This document shows positions 1 to 8,387 of a stretch of DNA of 64,000 nucleotides, piece by piece (position 1 is the first letter of the stretch; every line of letters begins with the position of its first letter). Location: NCBI RefSeq assembly GCF_035917235.1, contig NZ_CP108423.1:3413001-3477000 (forward strand). Reading direction: 5' to 3'. The position numbers and the translations under genes were made by a program. The DNA is from Streptomyces sp. NBC_01294 (GTDB lineage: Bacteria; Actinomycetota; Actinomycetes; Streptomycetales; Streptomycetaceae). The notes beneath the pieces were generated by a model. That model did not search any database. It saw only the letters and a list, made by a program, of their open reading frames with translations, and had not been told where the DNA came from.

Positions 1-235
1 CCCCCTCCTGGGCTCCGGCGCCCGCGGGCGGCGGGTCGGCGACGATGTCGGGCAGGTCCAGTCGGGCGTCACCACGGTCAGTGGCCTGCGGACTGTCCGG
101 GGTCGGCTCGGACTCTCCCGCGTCGGCGGTCGACGGATTGGTCACGACCGCGGCAGTGGTCAGGCTGGCCGCGAGCGCGGCCGTGCACAGGACCTTGCGC
201 GAGGTGTTGACGAGGTGACGGTGAAGCGGCTTCAC
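1..235 (-). CDS. Secreted protein, N-terminal part (runs off the window)
   Basis: This is the first 78 codons of a minus-strand gene whose 3' part lies outside the window. The GTG start at 235 has a G-rich ribosome-binding stretch about 10 bases upstream. The product begins with a basic segment (MKPLHRHLVNTSRK) and an Ala/Leu/Thr-rich hydrophobic core (about residues 15-33), followed by an Asp/Glu/Pro-rich mature start, which is a typical Sec signal peptide. Nothing in the visible part identifies a catalytic domain, so only export is inferred. Confidence 0.6.
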   Translation of the reverse strand, partial: MKPLHRHLVNTSRKVLCTAALAASLTTAAVVTNPSTADAGESEPTPDSPQATDRGDARLDLPDIVADPPPAGAGAQEG

Positions 236-770
236 AGTGCGGCGATCCCCCCAAGGAGCCGTCCAAGGTATACGGCCGGGTCAGCCGTGAATATCCACTG
301 TCTATCAGGTATTCGCACGCGACTTGCCGTCCCCCCGGCAGATGTGACGCACCATTCGTCTCGGCTTCACCGGGATCTCGTGACCGATCGGACAACCGGC
401 CCAACTCCCTGCCCGGATTACCCCGATGACTCCCCGTTTACAACTGGGCCCGAACGGCCGGGAGCTCCGTCCGCCCGTGCTGTGCGGCGGCCGGGCTCCC
501 GTGTGAGGCGTACGCGGCACGACTGGGTCTGGTTTCAGCCACAACCACCTCTGACCAGCCACGCTCACGCCGCACACGGGGCGGTGTGACCCACGTCACC
601 GACGGGAAATCCGGAAAGCGCGATGAGTTCCGGGGAGCGCGGCAGCATCTCTTGCGTACCCACCGGCCAGGGCCAGGAATCCGGCCCGCCCACGGCCCGC
701 CTGACGGGACCGCACGGGGCGGGCCCGCCAGGCAGGGGCCGTTACGGAGAAGGGAGCGGGGCGCGGGCGG
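236..770. other. Intergenic region without a supported gene
   Basis: About 535 bases separate the secreted protein at the window edge from the gene ending at 771; both are on the minus strand. Open frames exist on both strands but their third-position bias and composition do not look coding, and no ribosome-binding site leads into them. The stretch should hold the promoter of the gene at 235 and the terminator of the gene ending at 771; I cannot define either precisely. Confidence 0.5.
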
Positions 771-1877
771 TCACCGCCAGACGACGGCCCGCCACTGGAC
801 CTGCCAGGTCCCCGCGCTGCCCACGTTGCCCGCGACGCTCCCGGCCGCGTTGATGGCGACCGGGTCGGCCTCGTCGAGGCCGGCGGGCACGGGAAGCGCG
901 GTCACCCGGCCCTGCGCGTCCCAGGTCACGGCGAACTCGTCGGAGGTGCCGACGCTGGTTCCCGCGTCGTTGATGCCCCGGACGAAGGTGTGGCCCGTGC
1001 CGCGCAGCAGTGCGAGCTCCGTGGTGCTGGTCGTACTCCAGCGCAAGGAGCGGTCCTTGACGGTCGCGACCACGACGTCGGCGTTGTTGAGCTGCACGGA
1101 ACGCGCGCTGAAGTCCTGGGACGGCAGCGCGCCCAGCTTCCTGCCGAGCGGGGCACGGACCGCCTTCCACGTCCCGTTCTCGTCGGTCGCCCGACCCACC
1201 ACCGTGCCGCGGTCGTTGATCGCGGACGGCTCGCTGTACGAGCCGCCGAGCGAACCGAGGTCGTGGACGCGGCCCGTACGGTCCCAGCGCACGGACCGGG
1301 TCTTGTCGCCGGGCACGGACACGTGGCCGGTGATCTCTCCCCTCTCGTTGATCGCGGTGGCCGCGCCCCCGTCCGCCCGCGGGGGCAGGCGCAGTACGGT
1401 CGCCCGGCCGTCGGCGCCCCAGCGGACGGGGAGCGTGGTGGAGTCGGTCGAGACCTGGCCCACGGCGACGCGGGAGCCGTTGATGTCCCGGGCCTCGCCG
1501 CGGACATGGCCCGGCGGCTCCTCCAGCCGGGTGAGGACGCCTGCCGCGTCCCATCGGGCGGCGTGCCGTACGCCGTCCGGTGTGGCGGTGAAACCGGCCA
1601 CGGTGCCGCCATCGACGATCTTGACCGCCTCGGCGGTCCCCGCACCGCCGCCGACGGCCTGCAGAGGGGTGAGGGAACCGTCGGCGCCCCACCGTACGAG
1701 GGAGCCGTTGCCGTTCGCGTCCAGCGAGAGCCCGACAACGTCTCCCGCGTCGTTCATCGCCTGGACCGAGCTGCTGGTGTGGCCTGCCAGGAGGGGCAGT
1801 TCGTACATCGCGCCGGCGTCGGACGCGGGCGGTACCACCGTCATGGACAACATCGCGGAAAGGACCACGGGTAACAA
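771..1877 (-). CDS. Secreted HAF-repeat-like protein
   Basis: A 368-residue protein with a short hydrophobic N-terminus and then about eight imperfect repeats of roughly 40 residues. Repeats carry motifs such as AxNDAGDVVG, AINERGEITG, AINDRGTVVG and GINDAGTSVG, followed by a W-containing strand (RWGADG, RWDRTG). This pattern is that of the 'probable extracellular repeat, HAF' family, thought to form a beta-propeller-like fold outside the cell; no enzyme activity is known. The start is a TTG at 1877, chosen because AGGGGAG lies 6 bases upstream. If correct, codon 2 is TTA, the rare leucine codon that makes streptomycete genes depend on the bldA tRNA. ATG codons 9 and 12 are alternatives but lack such a ribosome-binding site. 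Confidence 0.7.
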   Translation of the reverse strand: MLPVVLSAMLSMTVVPPASDAGAMYELPLLAGHTSSSVQAMNDAGDVVGLSLDANGNGSLVRWGADGSLTPLQAVGGGAGTAEAVKIVDGGTVAGFTATPDGVRHAARWDAAGVLTRLEEPPGHVRGEARDINGSRVAVGQVSTDSTTLPVRWGADGRATVLRLPPRADGGAATAINERGEITGHVSVPGDKTRSVRWDRTGRVHDLGSLGGSYSEPSAINDRGTVVGRATDENGTWKAVRAPLGRKLGALPSQDFSARSVQLNNADVVVATVKDRSLRWSTTSTTELALLRGTGHTFVRGINDAGTSVGTSDEFAVTWDAQGRVTALPVPAGLDEADPVAINAAGSVAGNVGSAGTWQVQWRAVVWR

Positions 1878-2000
1878 GAAGATCTCCCCTGTCTTCTCGG
1901 AATTCGACGCCCGCCCCCTCCCCCGCCGCGGTCGCGAAGAAACGCTTCCGGTAAGCGGTCGGGCGGCTGGGCGGTCCGTACCCGGCGGCGCAGGGAGCGG

Positions 2001-2561
2001 TCAGAAGACGAACAGGCCGATCCCGACCAGCAGGCCCGCCACCGCGGACAGTACGAGGGCGGCGACCAGACCGGCCATGGCCAGGAGGAAGTACGCCTCG
2101 CCGTCCTCGACCCTGCCGTGGCGGGCGCAGGCGAACAGCCAGGCGGCCAGCGCCAGGAACGGCACGAGAAGCACCCCGGTGGCGGTGCCGAAGTTGAAGA
2201 CGGCGCTCCCCGACAGCTCGTACGCCTTCCCCCTCGTCGTCCTGACCTCCACCTCGGTGCCGGGCCGGTACTCCTCGGCGGCCGTGTCCAGGACGATTTC
2301 GCGGGCCGGCTCCTGCGACCGCCGGGAGGTGTACCAGCCCGTGCAGTCGGTGCCGGTCGCGTAGCCCTCGGCGTCGGTGGCGTCGTAGCACCGGGAGATC
2401 GAGACGACCCCGTCGACGGGCCCGAAGCCGAGCACGGCGGCGATCTGCGGCCCGGGCAGCAGCCACGTCAGCCACCCGGCGACCGCAAGGGTCACCAGGC
2501 ACGCCGCCCCGGCCGCCCCCCGCCCCGCCTTCCGCCCCGCCTTCCGCACGGCACCGCGCAC
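2001..2561 (-). CDS. Membrane protein of unknown function
   Basis: A 186-residue protein with one transmembrane segment near the N-terminus (about 20-40), an extracytoplasmic stretch of about 90 residues containing two cysteines (SRCYD, TDCTGWY), and two C-terminal transmembrane segments with an AxLVLSAVAGLLVGIGLFVF-like end. The GTG at 2561 is preferred over an upstream GTG at 2597 because AGAGGGGGG sits 6 bases before it. The layout resembles DUF3592-type membrane proteins, but I do not recognise the family with certainty. The N-terminus is Arg/Lys-rich. Confidence 0.65.
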   Translation of the reverse strand: MRGAVRKAGRKAGRGAAGAACLVTLAVAGWLTWLLPGPQIAAVLGFGPVDGVVSISRCYDATDAEGYATGTDCTGWYTSRRSQEPAREIVLDTAAEEYRPGTEVEVRTTRGKAYELSGSAVFNFGTATGVLLVPFLALAAWLFACARHGRVEDGEAYFLLAMAGLVAALVLSAVAGLLVGIGLFVF

Positions 2562-2684
2562 TTTCGGCCCCCCTCTCCCCGACAGACGGATACCCACGGG
2601 GGCGGGGCGCGACGCGGGAAACGCGGGCCGCGCAGGGGTGCCGCGGGCCGCGCACCGCTGCCGCGGGGGCGGGCGACCCGCCTC

Positions 2685-4424
2685 CTACTCCCCGTACAGT
2701 CCCTCGATCTCGCGCGCGTAGCGCTGTGCGACCGCCGCCCGGCGGAGTTTCAGGGTGGGGGTCAGGGTGCCCGCGGCGATCGTGAAGTCCTCCGCGAGGA
2801 TGTGGAAGGCGCGGATGCGGGCCGGGCGGGAGACCGCGGCGTTGGCCTCGGCGACCACCGTGTCGATCAGGGCACGGACCGCCGGGTGCGTGGCCGGGTC
2901 GGGCCCCGGGTCGAGGCCCTCCCGCCCCGCCCAGGCCGTGATCTCCTCCGTGTCCAGGGTGATCAGGGCGACCGGGTACGGGCGGCGGTCGCCGATCAGG
3001 ACCGCGCGGGAGACGTAGCGGGAGCGCTGGACGGCGAACTCGACCTCCGTCGGGGTGAGGTTCTTCCCGGCGGACGTGATGATCAGTTCCTTCTTGCGGC
3101 CGGTGATGCGGAGGTAGCCGTCGGCGTCCAGTTCGCCCAGGTCGCCGGTGTGGAGCCAGCCCTCGGGGTCCAGCGCCTCGGCGGTGGCGGCCTCGTTCGC
3201 GTGATAGCCCGGGAACACCATCGGCCCGCGCGCCAGCACCTCCCCGTCCTGCGCGATCCGCACCTCGCAGCCCGCGATGGGGCGGCCCACCGTCCCGTGG
3301 CGTACCGCCTGCGGGTGGTTGAGGGAGATGACGCCGCCCGACTCCGTCATCCCGTACCCCTCGTACACGGTGATCCCGCAGGCCCGCAGGAAGTCCAGGG
3401 TCGCCGGGGCGATCGGGGCGCCGCCCGTGAGCGCCCACTTCAGCCGGCCGCCGAACGCGCCCCGGACCAGGGCGTACAGCGACTTCTCGGCCTCCTCGTA
3501 CTCCTCCCGGAGCTCGTCCGGCAGCCGGCCGTCCGCCGCCAGCACGCCCACCCGCACCGCGGCCTCGAAGCGTTCCCGGCCGCCCTCGCGGGCCTCGGCC
3601 AGCGAGAGCACCACCGAATGCAGTTTCTCGAACAGCCGGGGCACGGAGGGAAGATGGGTCGGGGCGACCTCCGACAGCTCGGCGAGCACGTCCTCGATCC
3701 TGCCGCCGAAGTAGCACAACTCCCCGCCCTCCAGCAGCGTGGTGATCTGGATCAGCTGGGCCAGCATGTGGGCGAGCGGCAGATAGAGGTACGTCGAGTC
3801 CCCCGGGCCGCCCTTGATCAGCGGGAGGGTGGCGTCCTGGATCGCGCCCAGATTCCCGTGGGTGAGGCGACAGCCCTTCGGCAGGCCCGTCGTGCCCGAG
3901 GTGTAGACGATCGAGGCGTCGGCCGCGGGGGTCACGGCCGCGGCCCGGGCGAGGAGCGCGGACTCCAGGGCGGGGTCCTGGGGCAGGAGCGGAGCGGGCA
4001 GCTCGTCCATCAGCACCACCGCGCGCAGTACGGGCAGTCGGGCCCGCAGTGCCTCGACCCGCGCCGCCTGCCGCGCGTCGTCGCAGACCACGACCACCGC
4101 CTCCGAGTCCGAAAGGACCCAGGCGAGCTCCTCCTCCCCCGCCGTCGGGTACACCGGTACGAGGACCGCGCCCGCCGCCAGCACCCCGAAGTGCGTGTAC
4201 GTCCACTGCGGCCGGGTCTCCGCCACCACGGCGACCCGTTCCCCGGCGGCCACTCCCAGGCCGAGCAGGGCGCGCCCGACGGCCCGTGCCTCCGCGCCCA
4301 GTTCCCCGTACGTACGGGTCTGCCATCCCCCGTCCGGTGACCGGAACCGCAGGGCCGTCTCCGGCCCGTACCGCTCCTCGGTCCACTGGGTGAACACCGC
4401 CAGCGTGCTCGGCCGACCGTCCAT
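2685..4424 (-). CDS. Long-chain fatty acyl-CoA ligase (AMP-binding)
   Basis: A 579-residue ANL-superfamily enzyme that activates a fatty acid with ATP to an acyl-adenylate and transfers it to CoA. The P-loop-like motif YTSGTTGLPKG lies at about 174-184, the YEGYGMTE motif near 355 and the HTGDLGELDADGYLRITGRKKE hinge near 450; a C-terminal lysine in LTPTLKLRR is the expected catalytic residue. It resembles the FadD15/Faa1-like group. The ATG at 4424 is preceded by GGGAGGG at 6 bases, so the longer upstream frame is discarded. It diverges from the AraC-type regulator at 4624 across 199 bases, which makes that protein the likely regulator. A second ligase of the same class lies at 14258-16132. 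Confidence 0.9.
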   Translation of the reverse strand: MDGRPSTLAVFTQWTEERYGPETALRFRSPDGGWQTRTYGELGAEARAVGRALLGLGVAAGERVAVVAETRPQWTYTHFGVLAAGAVLVPVYPTAGEEELAWVLSDSEAVVVVCDDARQAARVEALRARLPVLRAVVLMDELPAPLLPQDPALESALLARAAAVTPAADASIVYTSGTTGLPKGCRLTHGNLGAIQDATLPLIKGGPGDSTYLYLPLAHMLAQLIQITTLLEGGELCYFGGRIEDVLAELSEVAPTHLPSVPRLFEKLHSVVLSLAEAREGGRERFEAAVRVGVLAADGRLPDELREEYEEAEKSLYALVRGAFGGRLKWALTGGAPIAPATLDFLRACGITVYEGYGMTESGGVISLNHPQAVRHGTVGRPIAGCEVRIAQDGEVLARGPMVFPGYHANEAATAEALDPEGWLHTGDLGELDADGYLRITGRKKELIITSAGKNLTPTEVEFAVQRSRYVSRAVLIGDRRPYPVALITLDTEEITAWAGREGLDPGPDPATHPAVRALIDTVVAEANAAVSRPARIRAFHILAEDFTIAAGTLTPTLKLRRAAVAQRYAREIEGLYGE

Positions 4425-4623
4425 CGCATGCCCTCCCGGCGTTGGTGACCCCCCGACGCTAGGCAGCCGCACCGCCGCAGCGGCATGACCGGAAGCGTCA
4501 GCACCGCTGACCCGAGCGCTCACTCGCCTCCCGCTCCCGGCTCCCGCCCGGCCCGGACCCCGGCCTCATCCCGTCCCGCCGCGTCCGTATCGCCCTGCGC
4601 TCCGGAGGGCTACCGTCGGACGC

Positions 4624-5634
4624 ATGGGGAGGCGGACGATCACCGTGCACCATGTACGGGCCCTGCTCGCGGGGGCCCGCGCCGGCGGCATCGACACCGT
4701 GCCGCTGCTCCAGGAGGCGCAGATCCCGCCGCTGCTGCTCGGCGACGACCGGGCGCGGATCACGCCCGCGCAGTTCGCCCGGCTGTTCCGGGCGCTGTAC
4801 CGGACCACGCAGGACGAGTTCCTCGCCCTGCGCCCGGTCCCGAGCCGCCCCGGCACCTTCGCGATGATGTGTCACGCCTCGCTCGGCTGCCGCGATCTGG
4901 GCGCGGCCATGGAGCGCGCGGCCGCCTTCTACGGGCTGTTCCCCGGCGGGCCGGAGCTGGCGCTCGAAGTCGCGGGCTCCGAGGCCCGGTTCATGGTGCT
5001 GGGCGACTTCGCCCGGGACGAGGACCGCTTCCTCACCGAGTGCGTGCTCGCCATCTGGCACCGGCTGAGCAGCTGGCTGGTGGGGCGGCGCATCCCGCTC
5101 GCGTACGCGGCCTTCGCCTATCCCCCGCCGCCGCACGAGGACGAGTACGAGACCCTCTTCGCCTGTCCGGTCCGCTTCGGGGCGGACCGTACGGGCGCCG
5201 CCTTCGACGCGCACTGGCTGACCGCCCCGCTCGTACGGGACGAGCCCGCGCTCGACGCGATGCTCCGGCGGGCCCCCTTCGACCTGCTGTCGCGTCCGGA
5301 GTACGGGACGACGGTCGCGGAGCAGGTACGCCGCACCCTGACGCAGCGGCTGCGCACGTCGCCGCGGCTGCCCGCGCTCGGCGAGGTGGCGGCGCGCCTC
5401 GCGGTGTCCCCGGCGACGCTGCGGCGCAGGCTTCAGCAGGAGGGGACCTCCTTCCAGCAGCTGAAGGACCACGTGCGGCGGGACGCGGCGATCGCGGGCC
5501 TGGCGGAGAGCGGGGAGCCGATCGCGGAGCTCGCGGCCCGGCTGGGCTTCTCGGAGGACACGGCCTTCCACCGGGCGTTCCGCCGCTGGACGGGCACGAC
5601 GCCGGGCGCCTACCGGATCGCCTCCGGAGGCTAG
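4624..5634 (+). CDS. AraC-family transcriptional regulator
   Basis: A 336-residue regulator with an N-terminal arabinose-binding-type (PF12625-like) effector domain covering about residues 15-200 and a C-terminal AraC/XylS helix-turn-helix pair at about 240-330. The second HTH carries the family signature IAELAARLGFSEDTAFHRAFRRWTGTTPGAYR. This architecture is typical of the OruR/ArgR-like and MmsR-like branch, often linked to lipid or small-acid catabolism. It is transcribed away from the acyl-CoA ligase at 2685-4424, so fatty-acid-responsive control of that gene is a reasonable inference, not shown by the sequence. Confidence 0.88.
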   Translation: MGRRTITVHHVRALLAGARAGGIDTVPLLQEAQIPPLLLGDDRARITPAQFARLFRALYRTTQDEFLALRPVPSRPGTFAMMCHASLGCRDLGAAMERAAAFYGLFPGGPELALEVAGSEARFMVLGDFARDEDRFLTECVLAIWHRLSSWLVGRRIPLAYAAFAYPPPPHEDEYETLFACPVRFGADRTGAAFDAHWLTAPLVRDEPALDAMLRRAPFDLLSRPEYGTTVAEQVRRTLTQRLRTSPRLPALGEVAARLAVSPATLRRRLQQEGTSFQQLKDHVRRDAAIAGLAESGEPIAELAARLGFSEDTAFHRAFRRWTGTTPGAYRIASGG

Positions 5635-5805
5635 GGGGTCTCCTGGACGCCCCTGGGGAGCATCCGGCCCCGGCGCTGTCAAGACCCGGGATGCAGTGTC
5701 GTGACGCGATGGCCCGTGCCCGGGCCCAATGGAGATACGAGGTCACACCGATCAACGGCCGGCGGACCGCGTCCCCACCCCGCCCCCGCCGTGAAGGAGA
5801 ACGTC

Positions 5806-5982
5806 ATGACCAGCATCCACCGCCTCGCCCTCCTCAAGGCCGCCATCGCCGTGGGCGCCATCCGGGTGGCCCCGAGCGCACTCGGCGCCTCCGCGCTGCA
5901 CGGCTCGACGGTGCCCGTCTCCACCGGCGCGATCGTCCCGATGCGGCCCGAGCCCCGCAGGCGCCGTGACGGCGTCGCCTGA
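5806..5982 (+). CDS. Small unrecognised protein (58 aa)
   Basis: A 58-codon gene with a good ribosome-binding site (GAAGGAGA 5 bases before the ATG). It encodes a hydrophobic Ala/Leu/Ile-rich segment (about residues 7-32) followed by a Pro/Arg-rich tail ending in RPEPRRRRDGVA. It could be a small membrane or secreted peptide. It ends 50 bases before a strong bidirectional hairpin terminator. I do not recognise a family. Confidence 0.5.
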   Translation: MTSIHRLALLKAAIAVGAIRVAPSALGASALHGSTVPVSTGAIVPMRPEPRRRRDGVA

Positions 5983-6031
5983 CGCGACACCGAGGCCGGA
6001 CCGCGACGCCGGACCGCGACGCCGGGATGGA

Positions 6032-6081
6032 CCGAGGCCGCCCCTGGAACACCGTCGTCGGTGTTCCAGGGGCGGCCTCGG
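6032..6081. terminator. Bidirectional hairpin terminator
   Basis: A perfect 23-bp inverted repeat (arms 6032-6054 and 6059-6081, loop TCGT) sits between the convergent small gene ending at 5982 and the exporter gene ending at 6108. Its length and position suit a terminator serving both strands; there is no strong U-run, as is usual in Streptomyces. Confidence 0.85.
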
Positions 6082-6107
6082 GCTGCGGTCGCGGCCGTTC
6101 CGCGCGG

Positions 6108-7622
6108 TCACAGGACGGCCGGCCGGGGCTCCCGTCCGGCGGTCGCGGCGGTCGCGACGGGGGCGTCCTGCGGGCGCCGCAGGACCGTGAAGGCGACGGC
6201 CAGGGCGGCGAGGAGGAGGCCGGCGCCGACCGCGAAGGCCAGGTGGTATCCGCCGGTCAGGGCTTCGGAGACGGGGCGGCCGGCCGCGGTGAGGGACTCG
6301 GTGCGGGAGGCGGCGAGGGTCGAGAGGACCGCGATGCCGAGGGCCATGCCGATCTGCTGGGTCGTGTTGAAGAGGCCGGAGGCGAGGCCCGCGTCCTCCT
6401 CCTTCGCGCCGGACATGCCCAGCGAGGTCAGGGCGGGCAGGGCGAGGCCGAATCCGGCGGCGAGGAGCATCACGGGGAGCAGGTCGGTGACGTAGTGCGC
6501 CTGCTCGGCCCGGCCGGGCACGCGGGTCAGCAGACCGAGTACGCCGACCAGGAGCACGAGGCCGGTCAGGAGGACCTTGCGCTCGCCGAAGCGGGCGATG
6601 AGCCGGGCGGAGACGGTCAGGGACACCACCCCGATGACGACCGCGGCCGGCAGCATCGCGAGGCCGGTCCCGGAGGCGCTGTAGCCGAGCACGTTCTGCA
6701 GGTAGAGCGCGACGAGGATCTGGAAGGAGAAGAGGGCGGCGACCATCAGCATCTGGACCAGGTTCGCGCCGGAGACGCTGCGCGAGCGGAGGATCCGCAG
6801 GGGCATGAGCGGGTTCGCCGCCGTGGCCTGGCGGACGAGGAAGCCGGCGAGCAGGGCGAGCGCGAGCGCGCCGGAGCCGAGCGTGTGGAGCGAGGCCGCC
6901 CCGTACTCCTCGATCTTGACGACCGCGTAGATGCCGAGCATCAGGCCGGAGGTGACGAGCAGCGCGCCGAGGATGTCCGCACCGGCCTTCAGGCCGAGGC
7001 CGCGGTCGGCGGGCAGGGCGCGGAGTGCGGCGAGGAGGGTCGCGAGGCCGATGGGCAGGTTGATGAAGAAGATCCAGTTCCAGGTGAGGGCGTCGGTGAG
7101 CACACCGCCGAGGACCTGCCCGATCGAGGCGCCGGCCGCGCCGGTGAAGCTGAACACGGCGATGGCCTTGGTCCGTTCGCGCGGCTGCGTGAAGAGCGTG
7201 ACGAGGATGCCGAGGCTGACGGCGGAGGCCATCGCGCTGCCGACGCCCTGCAGGAAGCGGGCGGCGATCAGCACGCCGGGGGAGGTGGCGACGCCGGCCA
7301 GGAGCGAGGCGGCGGTGAACACTCCCGTGCCGGCGAGGAACATCCGCTTGCGGCCGATGAGGTCGCCGAGGCGGCCGGCGAGGAGGAGGAGCGAGCCGAA
7401 GGCGATGAGGTAGGCGTTGACGACCCAGCTCAGCCCGACCGGGGTGAAGCCCAGGTCGCTCTGGATGGCCGGCATGGCGACGGTCACGATGCTGCCGTCG
7501 AGGATCGTCATCAGCATCCCGGTGGCCAGGACGCCGAGGGCGAGGCGGCGGGAGCGCGAGGGGGTGGACGCGGGTGCGGGTGCGGAAGCCGGTGCGGAAG
7601 CCGGTGCGGAAGTGGCGGACAC
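6108..7622 (-). CDS. DHA2-family (14-TMS) MFS drug exporter
   Basis: A 504-residue proton-coupled efflux protein of the EmrB/QacA group. The first helix ends in the DHA2-type motif LDGSIVTVAMPAI, loop 2-3 carries GRLGDLIGRKRMF (MFS motif A), and helix 5 region contains the antiporter motif C (GAAGASIGQVLGGVLTD). About 14 transmembrane helices can be counted. The N-terminus has an Ala/Pro/Ser repeat encoded by near-identical 12-base units. The GTG start at 7622 has GGAGAG 6 bases upstream. A MarR gene lies directly upstream on the same strand, with a long inverted repeat in the gap, so substrate-induced derepression is likely. Confidence 0.92.
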   Translation of the reverse strand: MSATSAPASAPASAPAPASTPSRSRRLALGVLATGMLMTILDGSIVTVAMPAIQSDLGFTPVGLSWVVNAYLIAFGSLLLLAGRLGDLIGRKRMFLAGTGVFTAASLLAGVATSPGVLIAARFLQGVGSAMASAVSLGILVTLFTQPRERTKAIAVFSFTGAAGASIGQVLGGVLTDALTWNWIFFINLPIGLATLLAALRALPADRGLGLKAGADILGALLVTSGLMLGIYAVVKIEEYGAASLHTLGSGALALALLAGFLVRQATAANPLMPLRILRSRSVSGANLVQMLMVAALFSFQILVALYLQNVLGYSASGTGLAMLPAAVVIGVVSLTVSARLIARFGERKVLLTGLVLLVGVLGLLTRVPGRAEQAHYVTDLLPVMLLAAGFGLALPALTSLGMSGAKEEDAGLASGLFNTTQQIGMALGIAVLSTLAASRTESLTAAGRPVSEALTGGYHLAFAVGAGLLLAALAVAFTVLRRPQDAPVATAATAGREPRPAVL

Positions 7623-7660
7623 GGCGGTCTCTCCTGTCGTCGGGAGGCAACAGAAGAGAC

Positions 7661-7696
7661 CGTAGCAGATAGTTCCGTTGCAGACTATCTTCTACG
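7661..7696. promoter_or_regulatory. Probable MarR operator upstream of the exporter
   Basis: An inverted repeat with 13-base arms (CGTAGCAGATAGT at 7661-7673; ACTATCTTCTACG at 7684-7696) matches at 12 of 13 positions around a 10-base centre. It lies in the 91-base gap between the MarR gene and the exporter start, 39 bases from that start. Size and spacing fit a MarR dimer site over the promoter. Confidence 0.7.
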
Positions 7697-7713
7697 GTTC
7701 GAAGCGCGGGCGC

Positions 7714-8199
7714 CTATCCCTTCTGGCGCGCCCGCCGGGCCGGCCGCGAGCCCTCCACGGGCGTCTCCAGATGTCCCGTGACCAGGCGGTTCAGCGCACG
7801 GAGCAGCACTTCGCGCTCACCGTCGGGCAGGGCCCCGAGGGCGTCCTGATGGACGCGATCGACGATCTTCTGGCTCTCCTTCGCGACCTCCGCCCCCTCA
7901 TCGGTGACCGCGATGATCCGCGCCCGCCGGTCGGTGCTGGACGGCCTGCGCTCGGCCAGGCCGGCCCTCTCCAGCGCGTCGACGGTCACCACCATCGTGG
8001 TCTTGTCCATGTCGCCGATCTCGGCGAGCTGCGCCTGGGTGCGCTCCTCCCCGACGGCGTGGACGAGCACGCAGTGCATGCGCGGGGTGAGCCCGATCTC
8101 GCCGAGCCGCGCGCTCATCCGGGTCCGCAGGACGTGACTGGTGTGGTCCAGGAGGAAGGACAGGTCCGGTTCGGTGCGGGTGGGTGCCATGGCAGTCAT
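7714..8199 (-). CDS. MarR-family repressor
   Basis: A winged-helix regulator of about 161 residues. The core contains LTPRMHCVLVHAVGEERTQAQLAEIGDMDKTTMVVTVDALERAGLAERR and the wing SSTDRRARIIAVTDEG, the hallmark DxRxR motif of MarR proteins. The start is ambiguous: ATG at 8199 (GGCAGG upstream) is chosen over ATG 8190 and an upstream ATG at 8244. It precedes the DHA2 exporter in the same direction and probably represses it through the inverted repeat at 7661-7696. Ligand unknown. Confidence 0.88.
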   Translation of the reverse strand: MTAMAPTRTEPDLSFLLDHTSHVLRTRMSARLGEIGLTPRMHCVLVHAVGEERTQAQLAEIGDMDKTTMVVTVDALERAGLAERRPSSTDRRARIIAVTDEGAEVAKESQKIVDRVHQDALGALPDGEREVLLRALNRLVTGHLETPVEGSRPARRARQKG

Positions 8200-8318
8200 G
8201 CCTGCCAGGGTAACGAGAATCGATCTGTCGCGGATTATCGGCAACCGGATGAACGGCCGCGCCGGCCGGGGCGTGCGAACCGGGGCCAGGAAAGCTGAGC
8301 TGCGCGGTCAGCGACCTC

Positions 8319-8330
8319 CCGACCGGTCGG
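8319..8330. promoter_or_regulatory. 12-bp palindrome upstream of the lipase gene
   Basis: CCGACCGGTCGG is a perfect palindrome 57 bases before the lipase start. The core ACCGGT is common in TetR-type operators, but GC-rich palindromes also arise by chance here. Confidence 0.3.
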
Positions 8331-8387
8331 TCACTACCTTCACTTCACCCACCCCGCACGGAAAACAACCCTTCCGGGAGAGCCGCC

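Noticed and set aside
742..4386. A 1214-codon open frame on the minus strand and similar long frames such as 2118-4340 plus and 586-2364 plus
   Set aside because: They overlap recognised genes in other frames, consist of Arg/Gly/Pro/Ala-rich low-complexity translation and have wrong third-position bias; typical of 70+% GC DNA.
5752..7650. Long minus-strand frame and plus-strand 6027-7781 frame over the DHA2 exporter
   Set aside because: Antisense or out-of-frame shadows of the exporter; no domain or ribosome-binding site.
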